64,000 bases of DNA from Diphasiastrum complanatum (GCA_029204225.1 CM055113.1:18135746-18199745); one strand, 5' to 3'. Counted from the stretch's first letter, positions 10,846-24,277 are shown. A program made the numbers and translations. The notes: generated by a model not told the origin, from the letters alone.

Positions 10846-13800
10846 TCAAGGTCTTCGCAAATATTTCTTTTGACTTTTGCATTTGCAAACATTTTCATCA
10901 GGTAGAGGGCTGAAAGCTAGCAAAGCTTTGGTAATAGAAACATTTTGTTTCTTTAGCTCTCTCTCAAAACATGATAGCTTTACGACTCCAAGACTGCTCC
11001 TCTGTCTCTCAAAAAGACCTTTCTCTAGGGCTTTGGTGAAGATGTTAGCACCCATGTCTTTCATTCTAATTAAGGTGGTCTGTAGCATCTTTTTCTCAAT
11101 CAGATCTACAATGAAGTGGTACATGATCGCGATGTGTTTTGTTCTAGAGTGGAACACGAGATCTTTCGTCAGATGTATTGCAGATGTGTTATTCGTCTGC
11201 AAAGGCTCATTCCTGGTTTCGTCTAATTCATTCAGGAACTGCCTAGGCCAAATTATTTCATTGGCCATCTTTGCTGATGCAACATACTCTACTTCGTAGG
11301 ATGAATGAGCCACAATGGTTTGCTTCTTGCTTACCCAAAGAACTGTCGCTCTTGACGTGATGGTGCATCCTCCTAAGATGCTTTTACAATCGTCCTTGAG
11401 GGATGCCCAGCTAGCATCACTATAGGAAAGCATCTTGAACCCTGCATCACGACAATAACACAAGCCATAATCTCTTGTCAATTGAAGATATTGCAAATTC
11501 TATTTTACAATCTTCCAATGTGTTGAGCCTGGATTCGTATAGAATTGGCTCATCCTGAACACTGCCATAAGCAATGTTAGGGCGTGTGTTGTCTGTAAGG
11601 TACATCAGTGAACCTATCAGTTTCTTGTAAGGTGTGAGCTGCATTTGTTCTCTCTCTTCTTCAGTCCTCAAACAATCATTGTTTGTCAGCACCGTTTCTG
11701 CGAGCATTGGAGTATTCGCTCCTTTGCAATTCAGCAACCCAAAATCCTCTAGGATTTTTTGGGTGTATCTAGACTGATGAAGGTACAACTTACCTCCCTC
11801 ATATTCTCTTTCAATTTGCAAGCCAAGGTAACACCTAGCTTCTCCCAGATCCACAATCTCAAAATGTTTTGAGATGTCTTCCTTCACTTCAGTAATCAGC
11901 TTCTCACTCTTGCAAAGTATCAAAGTGTCATCCACATATACAGCCACAATAATGATCTGCCCATCTGTGACTCTGACATACACATTGGAATCAGCCATCA
12001 ATGGCTTGAATCCTAATGATTTTAGGGCTTGATCCTTCTTTTGTACCATTGTCGAGCTGACTGTTTTAGACCGTAGATACGTCTATGCATTCTGCATGCA
12101 TAGTCAGGAAGTGAACTCGAGACGTATCCTGGGGGTTGATCCATGTAGACCTCTTCGTCTAACTCACCATGCAAGAAGGCTGTCTTCTCATCCACAATGT
12201 GGATCCTGAGGTCATAAGCGGCTGCATATGCAAATAACAGACGTAGGGATGAATGTTTGAAGACGGGAGAGAAGGTTTTAGAATATTCAATACCATATCT
12301 CTGAGAATATCCCTTTGCCACCAGTCTTGCCTTGTATTTTGAGACATTCTCATCTGGTTCGTACTTGAGCTTGAAAACCCATTTGCATTTGACAGTCTTG
12401 TGCTTATGTGGTAATGGCTGCAACATCCAAACCTGGTTTTTCCTCATGGATTTCATCTCCTCGTTCATGGCTTGGATCCATTTGTCCTTTTCTGGACATT
12501 CAATCGCTTCCTCAAAAGTCTGTGGTTCGCCACTGAATCCATAGAACTCTTCTGATGTAGAAGCACAACTGCCTGGCATGTATCTTGCTGGCGCTCTTTG
12601 TGGTCTTGTTGTCCTTCTAAGAGATCCTCCTGGGACAACAATTCCTTTGCCTTTGTCTACTCTGCTAGGTCCGAAACTATCTTTGTTTACAAGTACTGTA
12701 GTAGTAGGCTGCCTCTCGAATCTTTCGTTTTCAAATTCGTCACTCGAATGGGAAGTGACTCAAAACTCTTCGTTTTTGTGTTCGTCTTCTGCTCCCTTTG
12801 TCACTGGCAGCAGATCATAGTACTGTCTTTCTAGGACTTCATAGCTGACAGGATCGTCATTGGCCATTGTCCTGCTCTCATCAAATCTAACATCTCTCAC
12901 TGTTTTCACAGTGTTTGTGTTTGGCATCTAGATAATATAGTATGAAGAATTGTTGTCATAACCAGCAGAAATCCATGTTCAGCTTTCTTATCAAGCTTCT
13001 TTCGAAGCTTATCAGGAATATGTGCATAAGCTGCATAGTCAAAGATTCTGATGTGAGACAGGTTAGGCTTTCTACCCCACCATAACTCATGTGGTGTCGT
13101 GTGAGGGACACCAGACTTCCCTGTCCTATTTTGGATGTATGTAGTTGTAGCTACTGCTTCAGCCCACAGTATCCTTGGAGCCTTCGAGTAGGCCATCATG
13201 CATCTGACAGCTTCTATCAGGGTCCTATTCTTTCTTTTTGCAACAGCGTTGTGCTGCGGTGTGTAGGCTACAATCCTTCTGTGAATGATGCCATGATCAT
13301 TGCAGAAGTCAGTGAAGCGATTCGAGATGTATTCGCCACCTCGATCTGTCCTGATCTGCTTCACTTTGTTGTCCATGCATCTCTCTGTCCAATTCACATA
13401 TTTTGTGAATTTATCAAGTGCTTCAGATTTATCCTGAATAAAGTACACTCTAGCAAATTTACTATAATCATCAATGAAGGTTATGTAATGCTTTGAGCCT
13501 CCTACTGAGATCACATTGAAAGGCCCAAAGATGTCAGAATGCACTAGCTCCAGAATCTTGGTCGTTCTATAGGAGTTTTTGACAAATGGAGTGCGTGACA
13601 TCTTTTCCTTCAGATGCATCACAGGTGGTCGAACTGGTTGCATTTGAGATGCTGACCCCTGTTATCACTCCATGATGGCTTGCTTGGTAAAGTGCCATTG
13701 AGTTCATGTGGCATAGTCTCCTGTGCCACAGAGTGTCTGGCGAATCATCATGAGTCTGATGTACCTGATCTGCAGGTAGGCATACCTTCAGGTGATATAG

Positions 13801-15100
13801 ATTACCTTTTCTTCTCCCTTGATTGATCAGGGTGCTGGTACTAGCGTCAACCACATTGCATGCTTCATCAGAAAACATCACACGCATCCCTGCATCAGCT
13901 ATTCTTGCCACAAAAAACAAGTCTTGCTGCAATGTAGGCACAAACAGAATATCTTCAAGTCGTTTGTCTCTGCCATTGGTGTTGAGCCACAGTGAACCAA
14001 TACCGTTCACTTGATGTTTCGATCCATCTCCAAGAACCATGAATCTTGATGAATCGGCACTACGAAAATCAGACATAATTTGTCTTGATGTCACGAAGTG
14101 TGAGGTGGCTCCTGAATCTAGAATAACCTCATATGTGTCAGATGCTGACGCTGCACACACATCTTCACGAATGTAGGCGGTTGAACAATTTCTGTTCAAT
14201 CTCTCTTCACCCATTTTCGAGCTCTCAGGCTCCTCGACATAGGATGAATTGTTGTTGTTCTCTTGTCTGTTCTGTGTTGATTTGTTCCTCAGGTTCAGGC
14301 GACAATCCATGGCTGCATGACCCGTCTTGTGGCAGTGGATACACTCAATTTTTGGATTGAGCCAAAATGTATCAATTGTGTGCCCATCTCTTCTGCATTT
14401 CACGCAAGTCTTATTTTCTCCACCTTGCTGTTTCGACCTCCCTATGCTCTTCCAGTTGCCTTTGCTAGTCCCCTCTGCTTGCTGATTACAATCCTGCCTT
14501 TGATTCGACTCCCTCTTAGGCTTGAGTTATTTTTTGGATTTCTTTTGTTGCCATAGAGGGCTTGGTCAGAACCATCCTTGTGATCAAGGTGTTCTCTAGT
14601 CTCGACTTCCTCTCAAATCTCGACAATTGCCTTTTCAAGGGTCATTGCAGGATCTTTCGCGAGTAGGATTCTGGTTGTCTAGATAGATCTGGGTAAGGCT
14701 TTCAATAGGTAAGTGAGCTGCTTCTTAGCTGACACTGCATTCTCTGCTCCAGAGTTATGTAGTGATAGAAATAGATCACATCTTCCTTACAAAAGAAGTG
14801 AGGTCTTTCCCATCCCACTGTAGATTTGTCAACTGATCTTCCAGCATCATTATTTGACCATTTGATTTCGTTTGAAATATCGTGAACAATGCATCCCACA
14901 TCTCCTTTGTTTTGGAGAGTGCAACCTAGTCAAGTGTGAAATTATCTTCGATGGAAGATGATAGCAAGGCTACAGCCTTGTCATTTTTCTCCCTCCACTC
15001 ATGTAGCTCTTTGCCTGATGTCGTAGGCATCTCCTCTATGCCATCCACCCAGGGGAATAGTCCTTCACCCTTGAGTATCAACGATGTCTTAACTTTCCAG
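10846..15100 (-). pseudogene. C1 gag-pol region
   Basis: Gag lies at about 14.4-15.1 kb (GEGLFPWVDGI, KTKEMWDALF), with a zinc knuckle CIHCHKTGHAAMDC near 14.3 kb. The protease has LDSGATSHFV. A GAG-pre-integrase motif (TLWHRRLCHMN) precedes an integrase with VHSDIFGPF, DDYSKFARVYF and RTDRGGEYIS. The RT has KAFLHG-like TAFLHGELDEEVYM and catalytic YVDD (AVYVDDTLIL). RNase H has SDASWASLKDD, ending near KHIAIMYHFI. The order gag-PR-INT-RT-RH is diagnostic of Copia. Fossil. Confidence 0.88.
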
Positions 15101-15101
15101 G

Positions 15102-17785
15102 CTAGACAGTTAGACCGTAAAGTCGAAAAAGCTTCTCAACAAACAATTGAGCTAGTTCTGAAGCCTTAACAGTAGTTTTTGTTGGGATAAATTGAGCAAA
15201 CTTCGTAAGTCTGTCAACAATGACCCAAACCGAATCGTGGCCCTTCCTTGTACGTGGAAGCCCGACTACAAAATCCATAGATATACTTTCCCACTTTCCA
15301 GTAGGAATATCTAAAGAATGTAATAGGCCACTAGCTTTTAGCTTCTCTGATTTATTTAACTGGCACTTAGTACATTTTAGTACATAGGCCTCTTTCAAGG
15401 CCTAGGTAAGGGGAAATGCCAATCGAGCAAATTGGGGAATATGCCGACGAAAAAATCCTACAAACCCCAAGAAAGACTTGATTTCTTGAACTGTGGTGAA
15501 AATAGGCCACTCAATAACCCTCTGGATACGATCGGCCTCAATCTCCACTCCCCGTTCGAAAATCTTATGCCCCAAGCAGGACAATTCCTTAGCAAAAAAG
15601 TCACACTTAGACTCCTTGGCAAAGAGCTTTTCCTTTTTTAGGATGTCCAAGACAATCCTAAGATGCTCTTTATGTTCCGCCAAAGTCTTACTGAACACTA
15701 GGATATCATCTAAGAATACCAGTACGAATCTTTCCAAATATGGCCTGAAAAAATTGTTCATCATCTGTTGGAAAGTTGCAGGTGCATTGGTCAAATCAAA
15801 AGGCAACACCAAAGATTCGTAGTGACCAAAGCGAGTTCGAAACCCAGTTTTTGGTATATCTTCTGCCTTAATGCGTATTTGATGGTAGCCCGATCTTAGA
15901 TCTATATTGGTAAAGTACCCAGCACCACCAAGATAGTCTATTAGATCATCCATCCACGGTAGTGGATATCTATTCTTAACAATTACCTTGTTCAATTTCT
16001 TATAGTTGACGAAAAACCTTATAGTCCCATCCTTCTTGGCAACCAGAACCACTGGTGATGCCCAAGGAGACTTACTAGGTTGTACCCACCTCTTTTTACG
16101 GTAATCATGTAAATGCCTACTTGCCTCAGCCTCTTCTGATGCACTCATCCTGTAAGGACGCTGTGCGATTGGAATTGCTCTAGGTATTAGGTCAATTTTA
16201 TGATCAACTGTCCTTTCTGGTGGTAAGCCTACAAGAAGGTCTAAAAAAACCATTGAATTCCTGCCTAAGTTCATTATAGGCTTCAAATTCTGTAGTGTTC
16301 TCACTGGGTATATTCATGGCATTTATGTTAAGTTCTTCATCATTGCAGCAAATGATATTATTATGAAAATATAAATAAATTTTAAAATTAGAATTTTTCA
16401 TAATAGAATTAAGTTCCTGTTTAGAATAAGGGTCAACATTTTTATGTCAACACTTAAACTAGCCATGATCTTCATTAAAGAATTCTCATGCATAAAAGAT
16501 AAAGATTTTTCAACAAAATCAATTCTCAATGAATTGTTCTTATCAAAATGCCATTGTTGCCCAAGAACAATATCTACATTAGCTAATGCAACAACCTGGA
16601 ATTCTAGTTTTTCAGAATAATCTTGAATGTGCCATTCTACATCAGGAACAACAAAATCCAAAATCGGAATCACTTTCTGATGCCATTGTCACACGATATT
16701 TTATATCACTTTTTTTGGTAGGAAGGTTTAGTGTCTGCACCAAATTTAGATTAATAAAGTTATGAGTGGATCCCGTGTCAAAAAGAACATTAACAACTTG
16801 ATCATTAACTTTACCTTTAATGCAAATAAGATCATTAGGTCCAAAAACTAAAGAACTAAGGAAACAAACATCCATCTCATTACTTCGAGATAAATTACTT
16901 GAGGTTGAAGCTTGTTTTTTGACGCAATCACGTGCAAGGTGACCCTCGCCATTGCACTTGAAGCACAAAGTTCTTCTTACGAGCTTTAGCTTTATCAATG
17001 CCACCTTGATGGGTTTTAAAGTTTTTTTTGGTTTTCTTAGGATTGTTGGAATTGGGATGTGTTTCACTAACAGCTTCCCTATCCTTCCTCTTAAATTGAA
17101 AACCTTTTTTCTGCTCATTAGGTTGTTGACCCCTAGGTGGCTTAAGTGTGTCATCAAAGTATTTTGTAGCCCTAATAGCATCTTCTAGAGTTTTTGGATG
17201 GTTCCTATGAACATCCACTTGATAATCTTTTAGTAACCCATCAATGAACATTAATATTTGTACCTGAAGGTCACTATAAAGTGGATTCAGGTACTCATAA
17301 AATCTTGAATAAATTGTTCCAAACCTTTATTCATGGCTAGATGACTCAAGTTTTGGAAGTGTTCACAGTCATCTAAAAGTGGTAGATAATAATTCCTAAA
17401 AAGCTTGCAAAAATTGTCCCATGTACAAGGTTGATTGCCAGTCATTCACCAAACTAAGACTCTTCCTTCAAGGAACATGGTGACAGTGGATAACTTTTCA
17501 GATTCAGGTAATTGGTTCATGGCAAAGTATTTGTTCCAAACATTTAGCCAAGAACTTACCACTTGTAAGTTCCTATCTTTCTTCTCCCCTTTAAACAGGG
17601 AGGTGGAACTACATGCTTCTTCTGATTGGCTAACCTAGACTCTAAGTCTTGGTCTCTTTGATTAGTTTCAAGAAGCTTCTTATAAGTGGCTTGAATTTGT
17701 TGGTATAAAAGTTCAAGAGCTTGTGCCACATTGGATGGGTTTGATAGATCAAATGTTGGGTTTTCATTGGCTTGATCCATTGGGG
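15102..17785 (-). pseudogene. G3 gag-pol region
   Basis: Gag starts at MDQANENPTFDLSN (about 17.78 kb). A zinc knuckle (CFKCNGEGHLARDC) is near 16.95 kb and the protease LFDTGSTHNFINL near 16.75 kb. The RT is at about 15.4-16.25 kb with WASPVVLVAKKDGTIRFFVN, LPFDLTNAPATFQ, catalytic FLDDILVFS and FLGFVGFFRRHI. An integrase start with CTKCQLNKSEKL and SMDFVVGLPRT is at about 15.1-15.4 kb. Fossil. Confidence 0.86.
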
Positions 17786-17789
17786 TTGC

Positions 17790-18680
17790 TTGTGTGTTTA
17801 CTACTCATTCAATCTTATTGTTTGTAAGCTCAATCCAAGCCTTCTATTTGCAAGCTCAATCCCAAGCTTAAGAGAAAAACAACAACAAGCTACATTTGCC
17901 TTAATCCAAAGCAAAAATGAAAACCAAATCTTTATGTAAACTTCAATTAACTAATCCAAGCTAATGTTTACATAAAGTTCCCATTCCAATTCCATTTCCA
18001 TTTCTCATTTAAAAAGAAACCAAAATTTTCACATTTCTCACTATTCTAGATCTCCAAATCCATGAAACTAGTGTCTAGAAATGGAAAACTAATGAAGCTC
18101 TATGAAAACTTCAATTTTCAGATCTGATTTTCAGATTTACAGCTCTGAAAATCCGAACTTCAAAATGACAAAAAATAGAACATCAAAACTTGTCTTATTC
18201 ATAAAGTTACAATACCATTCCCTTCCTACATTGTCATTTTCATAAAACTAGGAGATAGAAAGGTGTAACTAATGAAGTTTTGATGAAAACTTCACTTTTT
18301 AGATTTACAGGTCTGAAAAAAGGAACTTCAAAATGAAAATCAGAACTTCAAACTCTTCATTTATGAAAAAAACACTAGTTTTGATCAAAACACATAGCTA
18401 GAATCAATCTTTTGGCAATAAAAAAGTTTGTGTAGACTTCCTCTAACCATCCCACAAACCTTTTTTCAGAAATTTTAAAAAACCAAAGCCTACTTCAAAA
18501 CTTCTCTAACATAATAAAAAATCAGCCCTACTCTCTTCCAAAGAGAACTAGATTCATTGAGTACTTCAGCTACAAGCTTCCTACAACTAGAAAAGCCAAT
18601 AATCTTCCCCAAAAAAACAATTTAGTTGGTGATCTTAATAGAACTTGAAGAATGTTAGAAAGGTTACCATCCTTTGTCCA
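17790..18680 (-). other. G3 untranslated leader
   Basis: About 0.9 kb between primer site and gag, AT-rich and without a convincing reading frame. It contains imperfect repeats of a phrase built on AGATTTTCAGATTTACAG and CTTCAAAATGA. I see no gene here. Confidence 0.6.
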
Positions 18681-18692
18681 GCTCTAATACCA
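18681..18692 (-). other. G3 primer-binding site (iMet type)
   Basis: On the minus strand TGGTATTAGAGC differs by one base from TGGTATCAGAGC, the usual complement to the 3' end of plant initiator tRNA-Met. It lies directly inside the presumed 5' LTR. Confidence 0.7.
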
Positions 18693-19730
18693 CTTTTACA
18701 AGTAGAGGTGAGGAAGTCCTCCAAATCCAAAATAGAGCCTCCAAATGTCCTCCAAGCAACCTACAAGCTCCAAGATGCTCCCCAACTCCAAGCTAGGATG
18801 CCACCACCTGCAAGTAAGGATCTCAAGCCTCCAAGGATCTCTCCTCCATATGTGTCCCTACTCTTAAAGACAAAGATAGATAACAAGCTGGCCTCAAGTA
18901 TTCACCACCCAATCATAGCTAGATCCAAGCTCCAAGCAAGACCTATCTAGCACCCCCTTGCTAACCATAAACAAATCACAAGCATACCACAATAGACTAT
19001 AGCATACTCAAGATCCAAACCCTACTTATGTCCCATACCATAAGCAAGATCCAAACCCAAAATATACTACACACAAGAAAGTACTCTACACACTAGTAGC
19101 AACACTAGAGCATAAGCAAAGCAAGCAAGAGAGATCTCTCCTTCTCCCAATGGCGCCCTACTACCCTCATATAGATGGCCCATGGTCTCCTCCACTGCAC
19201 TATGGAGTTCCATGCCCATCCAATGAGAGAGAGAGAGAGAGAAACCTAGGGGAGTTAAAGAATCTCCAAGAACCTCCATAGGCTTATGGAAGGTCAAGAG
19301 ACTCCTTCCATAACCTATGACTCTTTGAATGCCTTTCTTGCGGGAGTTGGAAACTCAATGGACACTTTAGAAGGGCGCCCTCCTACTAGGTCCCATTGCC
19401 CAAGTTGTGCATGTATACTTTGGTCCTATACCATTAAAGTGATACGGTTCAAGGTTGAGGCCCAAGGTTTAGAAAAATGGTCATCCAATGACTTTCTAAC
19501 ACCTCTCTAGGTTCCATACCTCCGTCCAAGGCATAGACACCTACCTGCCCTTACCCAAGGACACTAGTACCTGAATCTAAGGCGCCTACTCTTAATCCTA
19601 AGGGTATCCCTTATCCAAGGGTCACATGACTCCATACCTCCAACCAAGGTATAGTCACTTGTCTGTCCTTATCCAAAGGCACATAACCTTAATCCTAAGG
19701 GTAACCCTTATCCAAGGGTAACTTGCCATG
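18693..19730 (-). repeat. G3 5' LTR
   Basis: Non-coding sequence from the primer site to the boundary with G4. A TATA-like box (CTATATGAG) is near 19160 on the minus strand. It carries a GA microsatellite (about 19224-19241) and, at the far end, a two-copy repeat. The outer boundary is approximate, as the second LTR is not present. Confidence 0.6.
19513..19730. repeat. two-copy ~100-118 bp tandem repeat in G3 LTR
   Basis: Units begin with TCCATACCTCC at 19513 and 19631. Both contain CTTAATCCTAAGGGTA followed by CCCTTATCCAAGGG. Within each unit CCTAAGGGTA and ACCCTTATCC also form short near-palindromes. Confidence 0.8.
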
Positions 19731-19734
19731 TAGC

Positions 19735-21360
19735 CCCACCCGTTGCAGTTCGAACACCATGATGAATGACATAACGTGGAGATTGCGAGGTATCAGGAGA
19801 AGACATGATGACAATAAGGTGAAGTTTTGTTTACTCTTTCGAACCACAACTCGAAAATCGAATTCGGTCAATAAAAGTAGCCATCTTGCAATACTCCCCG
19901 TGTTACATGTCTTGTTCACCAAATAAAGTGATGACTGATGATCAATATAAAATGCAAAATGCATTGCTAATAGATAATGTTGAAACTTCATAACAGAAAA
20001 GATCATGGCCAACACTTCGCATTCGGTTATTGAATGATTCTTCTCCAGGTCTGTAAGTTGTCTGCTTGCAAGCCTAATAGAAATCCTTCTTATATTCACC
20101 TGGCTACGTCAGAACTGATCCAATGGCATATTTCAATGCATCAGTATGAAAATGAAACTCAATTGTCCAAATTGGTGCTCGTAGTATTGATGCAGAAGCT
20201 AAAGCTTTCTTTTATTTTTCAAATGCTTCCAATGCTTCTATTGTCCAGATTAGTACAATAGTCAACTTCTATATAGATCTTTCTAAATCCACAAAGAATA
20301 GAATAAATATCCAATAGTAATTTGCATGACTCATAAAAATATAGGCTCCTCGAATTGTTCCTGGCGGCGGTAACTTGACGATGACTTTGATTTTGGAATA
20401 ATCCGTAGCAATGCCATGTCTTGATATCACATGTCCAAGGACAACTCCATGAGGGACCCAAATTTGACATTTTTCTAGATTTAAGGAGATTTGATACTTG
20501 CAACAACATTCAAATACTTTTTCCAAACAATCCAGATGGTTTGTATCCGCACTATGGACTCCGAGATCATCCAAGTAGATTTCAAGGAATTTTTGCAAGT
20601 AGTCTTTGAAGGTGAACTGCATGATTCTTTGAAATGGACTAGGTGTATTACAAAGTCCAAATGACATCACTTTATAAGCATAAGTTTCCCATTTTGTCGG
20701 AAAAGCTGTTTTATGATGATCTGCAGGTGTGATTTTGACTTGGTTGTAACCACTAAATCCATCCAAAAAACTATATGCTTTCGCTCCAGCAAGACGTTCT
20801 AAAATGCTTTTAGTAAAAGGTAACAAAAAGTGATCCTTTTGTGTCACTTTGTTCAAAGCTTTGAAATTCACACAAATTCTCATCTTCTCATTCTTCTTAG
20901 GAATGACGACATTGGCAAAACCCATTTTGTATGTTCAATTTCGTAAATAAAGTCAGCTTCAAGTAGTCGTTGGAGCTCTTTCTTTATAACTTCAATAACG
21001 TTTGGATTACAACAATAAAATTTCGTGACCTTTGGAACTACATCAGACATTAAGGGTATCGTATGCTCAAAAACCAAGGTAAGAATTCCCTTGAGATCCT
21101 TGTACGTCCAAGCAAAACAATCTTGGTACTTGATCAATAACTTTCTTAATGAAGTGATTGGTGTATCCAAAGTTTGATCAAGTAAGAAAATTTCGCTCAA
21201 TTCGGATTGATTATCTTGTTGGCACATATAGCCTGTTGTACAATCCACTATTGCAAGAGCTTGATTCCAATTGACAGTGTCGGTTTGAGAGTCATAATGT
21301 ACTCCCAAAGTTTTCATTTGTCGATCACAAGTATGATCAGTTGTTGATGAATCATCATCC
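19735..21360 (-). mobile_element. Gypsy fragment G4 (RT-RNase H), G1 family
   Basis: Minus strand. A pre-RT spacer (CFAWTYKDLKGI, like CFAWSYKDLKEI of G1) is followed by RT with PFTKSILERLAGAKAYSFLD, SFGLCNTPSPFQ and catalytic YLDDLGVHS. RNase H follows with FYIDHQSSLYLVNKTCNTGS, almost the same string as in G1. Gag, integrase and LTRs are absent from this piece. Fossil; broken. Confidence 0.86.
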
Positions 21361-22680
21361 CATTAGGGCCCTTTTTGAACTCAAAAAGGGCCTCTTCCTT
21401 GCCTAAACAAGTTTGATAACCTGGATTAATTCACTTGCTAATAGTCCTATGTGGCAGTTCACCTTGGGTTTAGCTTGAGTTAGAACCTATCACATAGGTT
21501 GCACTTGAACTAGTATATAAAATGAATAAAAAATTAAATCCAATGCTTGTAAAAATATTAATTTATTTTTGAATTTGTGGAGGAAATTTTTTTTGCACTT
21601 CATCCGTATTTTTTTTAAGCTTGTTTTAGAAAGAAAAGAGGTTCCAATTTCTTTTTACATTTCATATTGAGGTTTAGATTAAGAAAAAGGTACAAGGGTG
21701 GTCCCCCCCCCCCCCCCTTGTACCATAAAGAAAAAAAAGTAAATGTAAGAGGGGGTTTACACCCGGCCCGGACCCTCATGTCTGCATTGAACATTCAACA
21801 TACATTATATAGAATCTGAAATCTAAAATTGCAACCTCAAGACTCAAGTTTTTTTGAAAGGAAAAGGCACTTGTTGTGACTTGTCTAGTTCATGCAAGGC
21901 ATAAGCTCTACGGGCTGTGCAGTCACCAGTGCAATGGAGAGAAGTTAGAATGTTAAGATATCTGAGAAAGGTGCTGCACTTTGTAGAGAAGATAGAATTC
22001 TAAGATGAAGAGGCTACAATTTACCACATGCCACCTGTAAAAATATTCACCATTACTCACTGGCTTCAATAATAGTTGTTGCAAAACAAACCTAAAGATA
22101 TTATTAACATAAAGTTAAAATAGAAAGTTGAAACAATGCTACTCCAACCTCCCATTTTAGATTAAAATACATCACAAAAAAAGATTCATGAATAGCAGAG
22201 GGACCACGCTCAGACTACAACATATATGACATATCAAGAATCTAGTGGTTTAAAAATGCACCTACAGAAAAAAGAACTAGAGTCTGGAAGTTCCAATAGA
22301 TCAATGCTTCAGCCTTTAGTGTTCACCAACAGATAAATCATCAATGAAATCAGAGATTACTTTCCCATTTGTAAAATCGGTTCTCAAATTTTTACAAAAA
22401 AAATTGCCTTTTGATGGATTTATCAAAATACACTTTGCTACCTTTAATATATGTTCATAGGTATTATGAAGAAATGTCCATGAAGCTATAAAAGCTAGCA
22501 CACGGGCATGCTAGCATAAAAATGAAAAAAAAATCAAATTTTTGTAAGACTTTTTTTTTAATTCATTTTTTTTGTAGCCGACTCCTATAGCATGCCAATG
22601 CGCTATCCAAATACAAAAATATTGATCAAAACGTTGGAAAGTCCCTACTCAACGAAGCCATATTTTAGTTAACCAACAAT
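21361..22680. other. non-coding, no gene seen
   Basis: AT-rich sequence without a supported reading frame or element hallmark. It contains a small hairpin around a 15-nt C run (arms 21689-21698 and 21715-21724) and several A or T homopolymer runs. It may be old, unrecognisable repeat. Confidence 0.6.
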
Positions 22681-24277
22681 TATCCGAATATGTTAGTCCT
22701 TCATTTGAGGGAAGCATTCATTCCCTTAATGTGGATAATTGGTTAAAATGATTGAGCTATAACTTCTACTATTGTGGGAGAATTTGTGAGAGTGATATGG
22801 TTCTTTTTGCTTCATTAGCTCAATCTTGGTGAAACATCATTCAAGACTTTTTTTTATTGTGAATTGGAATGATTTTGAAAGAGTTTGTAGACAAGTTTTC
22901 AATCCCATTATCATCCAATGGTTTTCATTGGACCATACATCTACAATTGTAGAGTACAATAAAAAATTTTAACAGATAATTCTGATATCCGATAGTGGAG
23001 AAGTATATCATGTACAATGCTATATATATGGCTTACAACCTCGATATCGGAGCATTGTGAAAAATTACTTGCAAACTACTTCTCTACATTTTGATCTTTG
23101 ATTATTATGCATTAGGGTACGAGCAATGAGAACAACGACTAAAATTGCAAGCCAAAAATAAAGAAAAACAATCCATGTGGTTTGAAGAAAGAAAGATATG
23201 GATGTAGAAATTAGTTAATCCACATAAAGCATATGTGGATCGACATCAAGAATGAGAGCACAAAACTAGAGATGGTTCTATAGATGAAGATGATTCCAGT
23301 AATGAAGTGGATGAGGAAAGCCATAACGAAGCAATGGATGAGCAAATCGATGATGAAAGTCAATTTTTGGATCTAGAAATAGTTGTAGACAACAAAAGTC
23401 CTATTGAGAATTTAGATCAAGTTGCAACGACAGATAGTGAAAATCAAGATTCAGACGAAAGTCAGGAATCAAATCAAGATACAAAGATAGATGGCAAAAA
23501 TCTGGACTTAGATCAAGAAGCATTCATACATAGCGCGAGTCTTAACCAAGATAAAGAAGATCAAAGTTCATTTGAGGGTGTAGAATTTGATTAAGTAGAT
23601 GATATTGCCAAAGCAAACAATTATCGATTGGGAGGACAAATTTCAAATGTAGATGCTGGTCAATTGGACAAGTTAACTTTTGATTAAGAGAAAAACTAGG
23701 AATCAACTGATCATCCTTCGCAATTGGAGCAATTTGGTTGTGAGGACATGCAGGTTTGCATAATTGAAGATTCAGAGACCAAGAGTCTTGGCAATAATAG
23801 TCAAGATTAACTACTAAGAGAATTAGTCAATAACCAAGTGCAGAACTTGTGTCAAGGACCTAATGGTATTGACCACCAATTCAGTGATCAAGTTAATGTT
23901 GCATATGACTTTGAACAATAGTCAAATTTCCAATATGACGTTCAATATAAAGTTCAACTCCTTAATGAACATCCTTATGAGTCTCACCTCAAACATCAAA
24001 GTCCAAATAGGACCTACATCAATGCTTTAATATATTAATAGACAAGCAACTATGGGCCATCAAATCGAGGATATTGTTATGCTCAAAGAAAGACAATCAA
24101 GATAGTCACCAGTCTTTCAGATTGGTGACTATCTTGATTGGTGACTATCTTGCTGAGAAAATTAGTTCCTTAATTTTGTTAAAACTTGCATCCAATGTCT
24201 CATTCCACCTAAGTGGTGGACTAGGCCTACCTTTACGAGTAGTAATCTCCTTCGACGCACTGTAGAGAGGAGCAGCA
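22680..24277 (+). other. degraded, possibly gag-derived sequence with an acidic frame
   Basis: The plus strand shows scattered coding-like stretches (LFASLAQSW, LKEFVDKFSIP) reminiscent of a Gypsy gag. They are followed by an open frame at 23307-23594 of 95 codons, very rich in D, E, S, N and Q (for example NQDSDESQESNQDTK). No motif identifies it. A similar acidic tail occurs near 53.0-53.15 kb. It is most likely a remnant of a repeat, not a host gene. Confidence 0.35.
24094..24152. repeat. perfect 18-bp hairpin plus extra arm copy
   Basis: The arm CAATCAAGATAGTCACCA (24094-24111) and its exact complement (24123-24140) are separated by 11 nt. The right arm is then partly repeated (ATTGGTGACTATCTTG to 24152). 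The function is unknown; it may be a small duplication scar. Confidence 0.9.

Larger units (their letters stand above)
10350..15100 (-). mobile_element. Copia element C1, 5' end missing
   Basis: Minus strand. It has gag with a zinc knuckle, protease, integrase, RT and RNase H in the Copia order, then a presumed 3' LTR down to about 10.35 kb. The 5' end stops abruptly within gag at about 15.10 kb against G3, with no 5' LTR. It is broken, with a handful of breaks. Confidence 0.88.
15102..19730 (-). mobile_element. Gypsy element G3, 5' part with 5' LTR
   Basis: Minus strand. It has a 5' LTR (about 18693-19730), an iMet-type primer site (18681-18692), a leader, gag, protease, RT and the start of integrase. 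Its 3' part is absent because it abuts Copia C1 at 15.10 kb. The RT style and H-C finger (CTKCQLNKSEK) are those of the chromovirus side of Gypsy. It is broken in several places. Confidence 0.85.

Noticed and set aside
10877-11299. 140-codon plus-strand frame
   Set aside because: Antisense shadow of Copia C1 RNase H.
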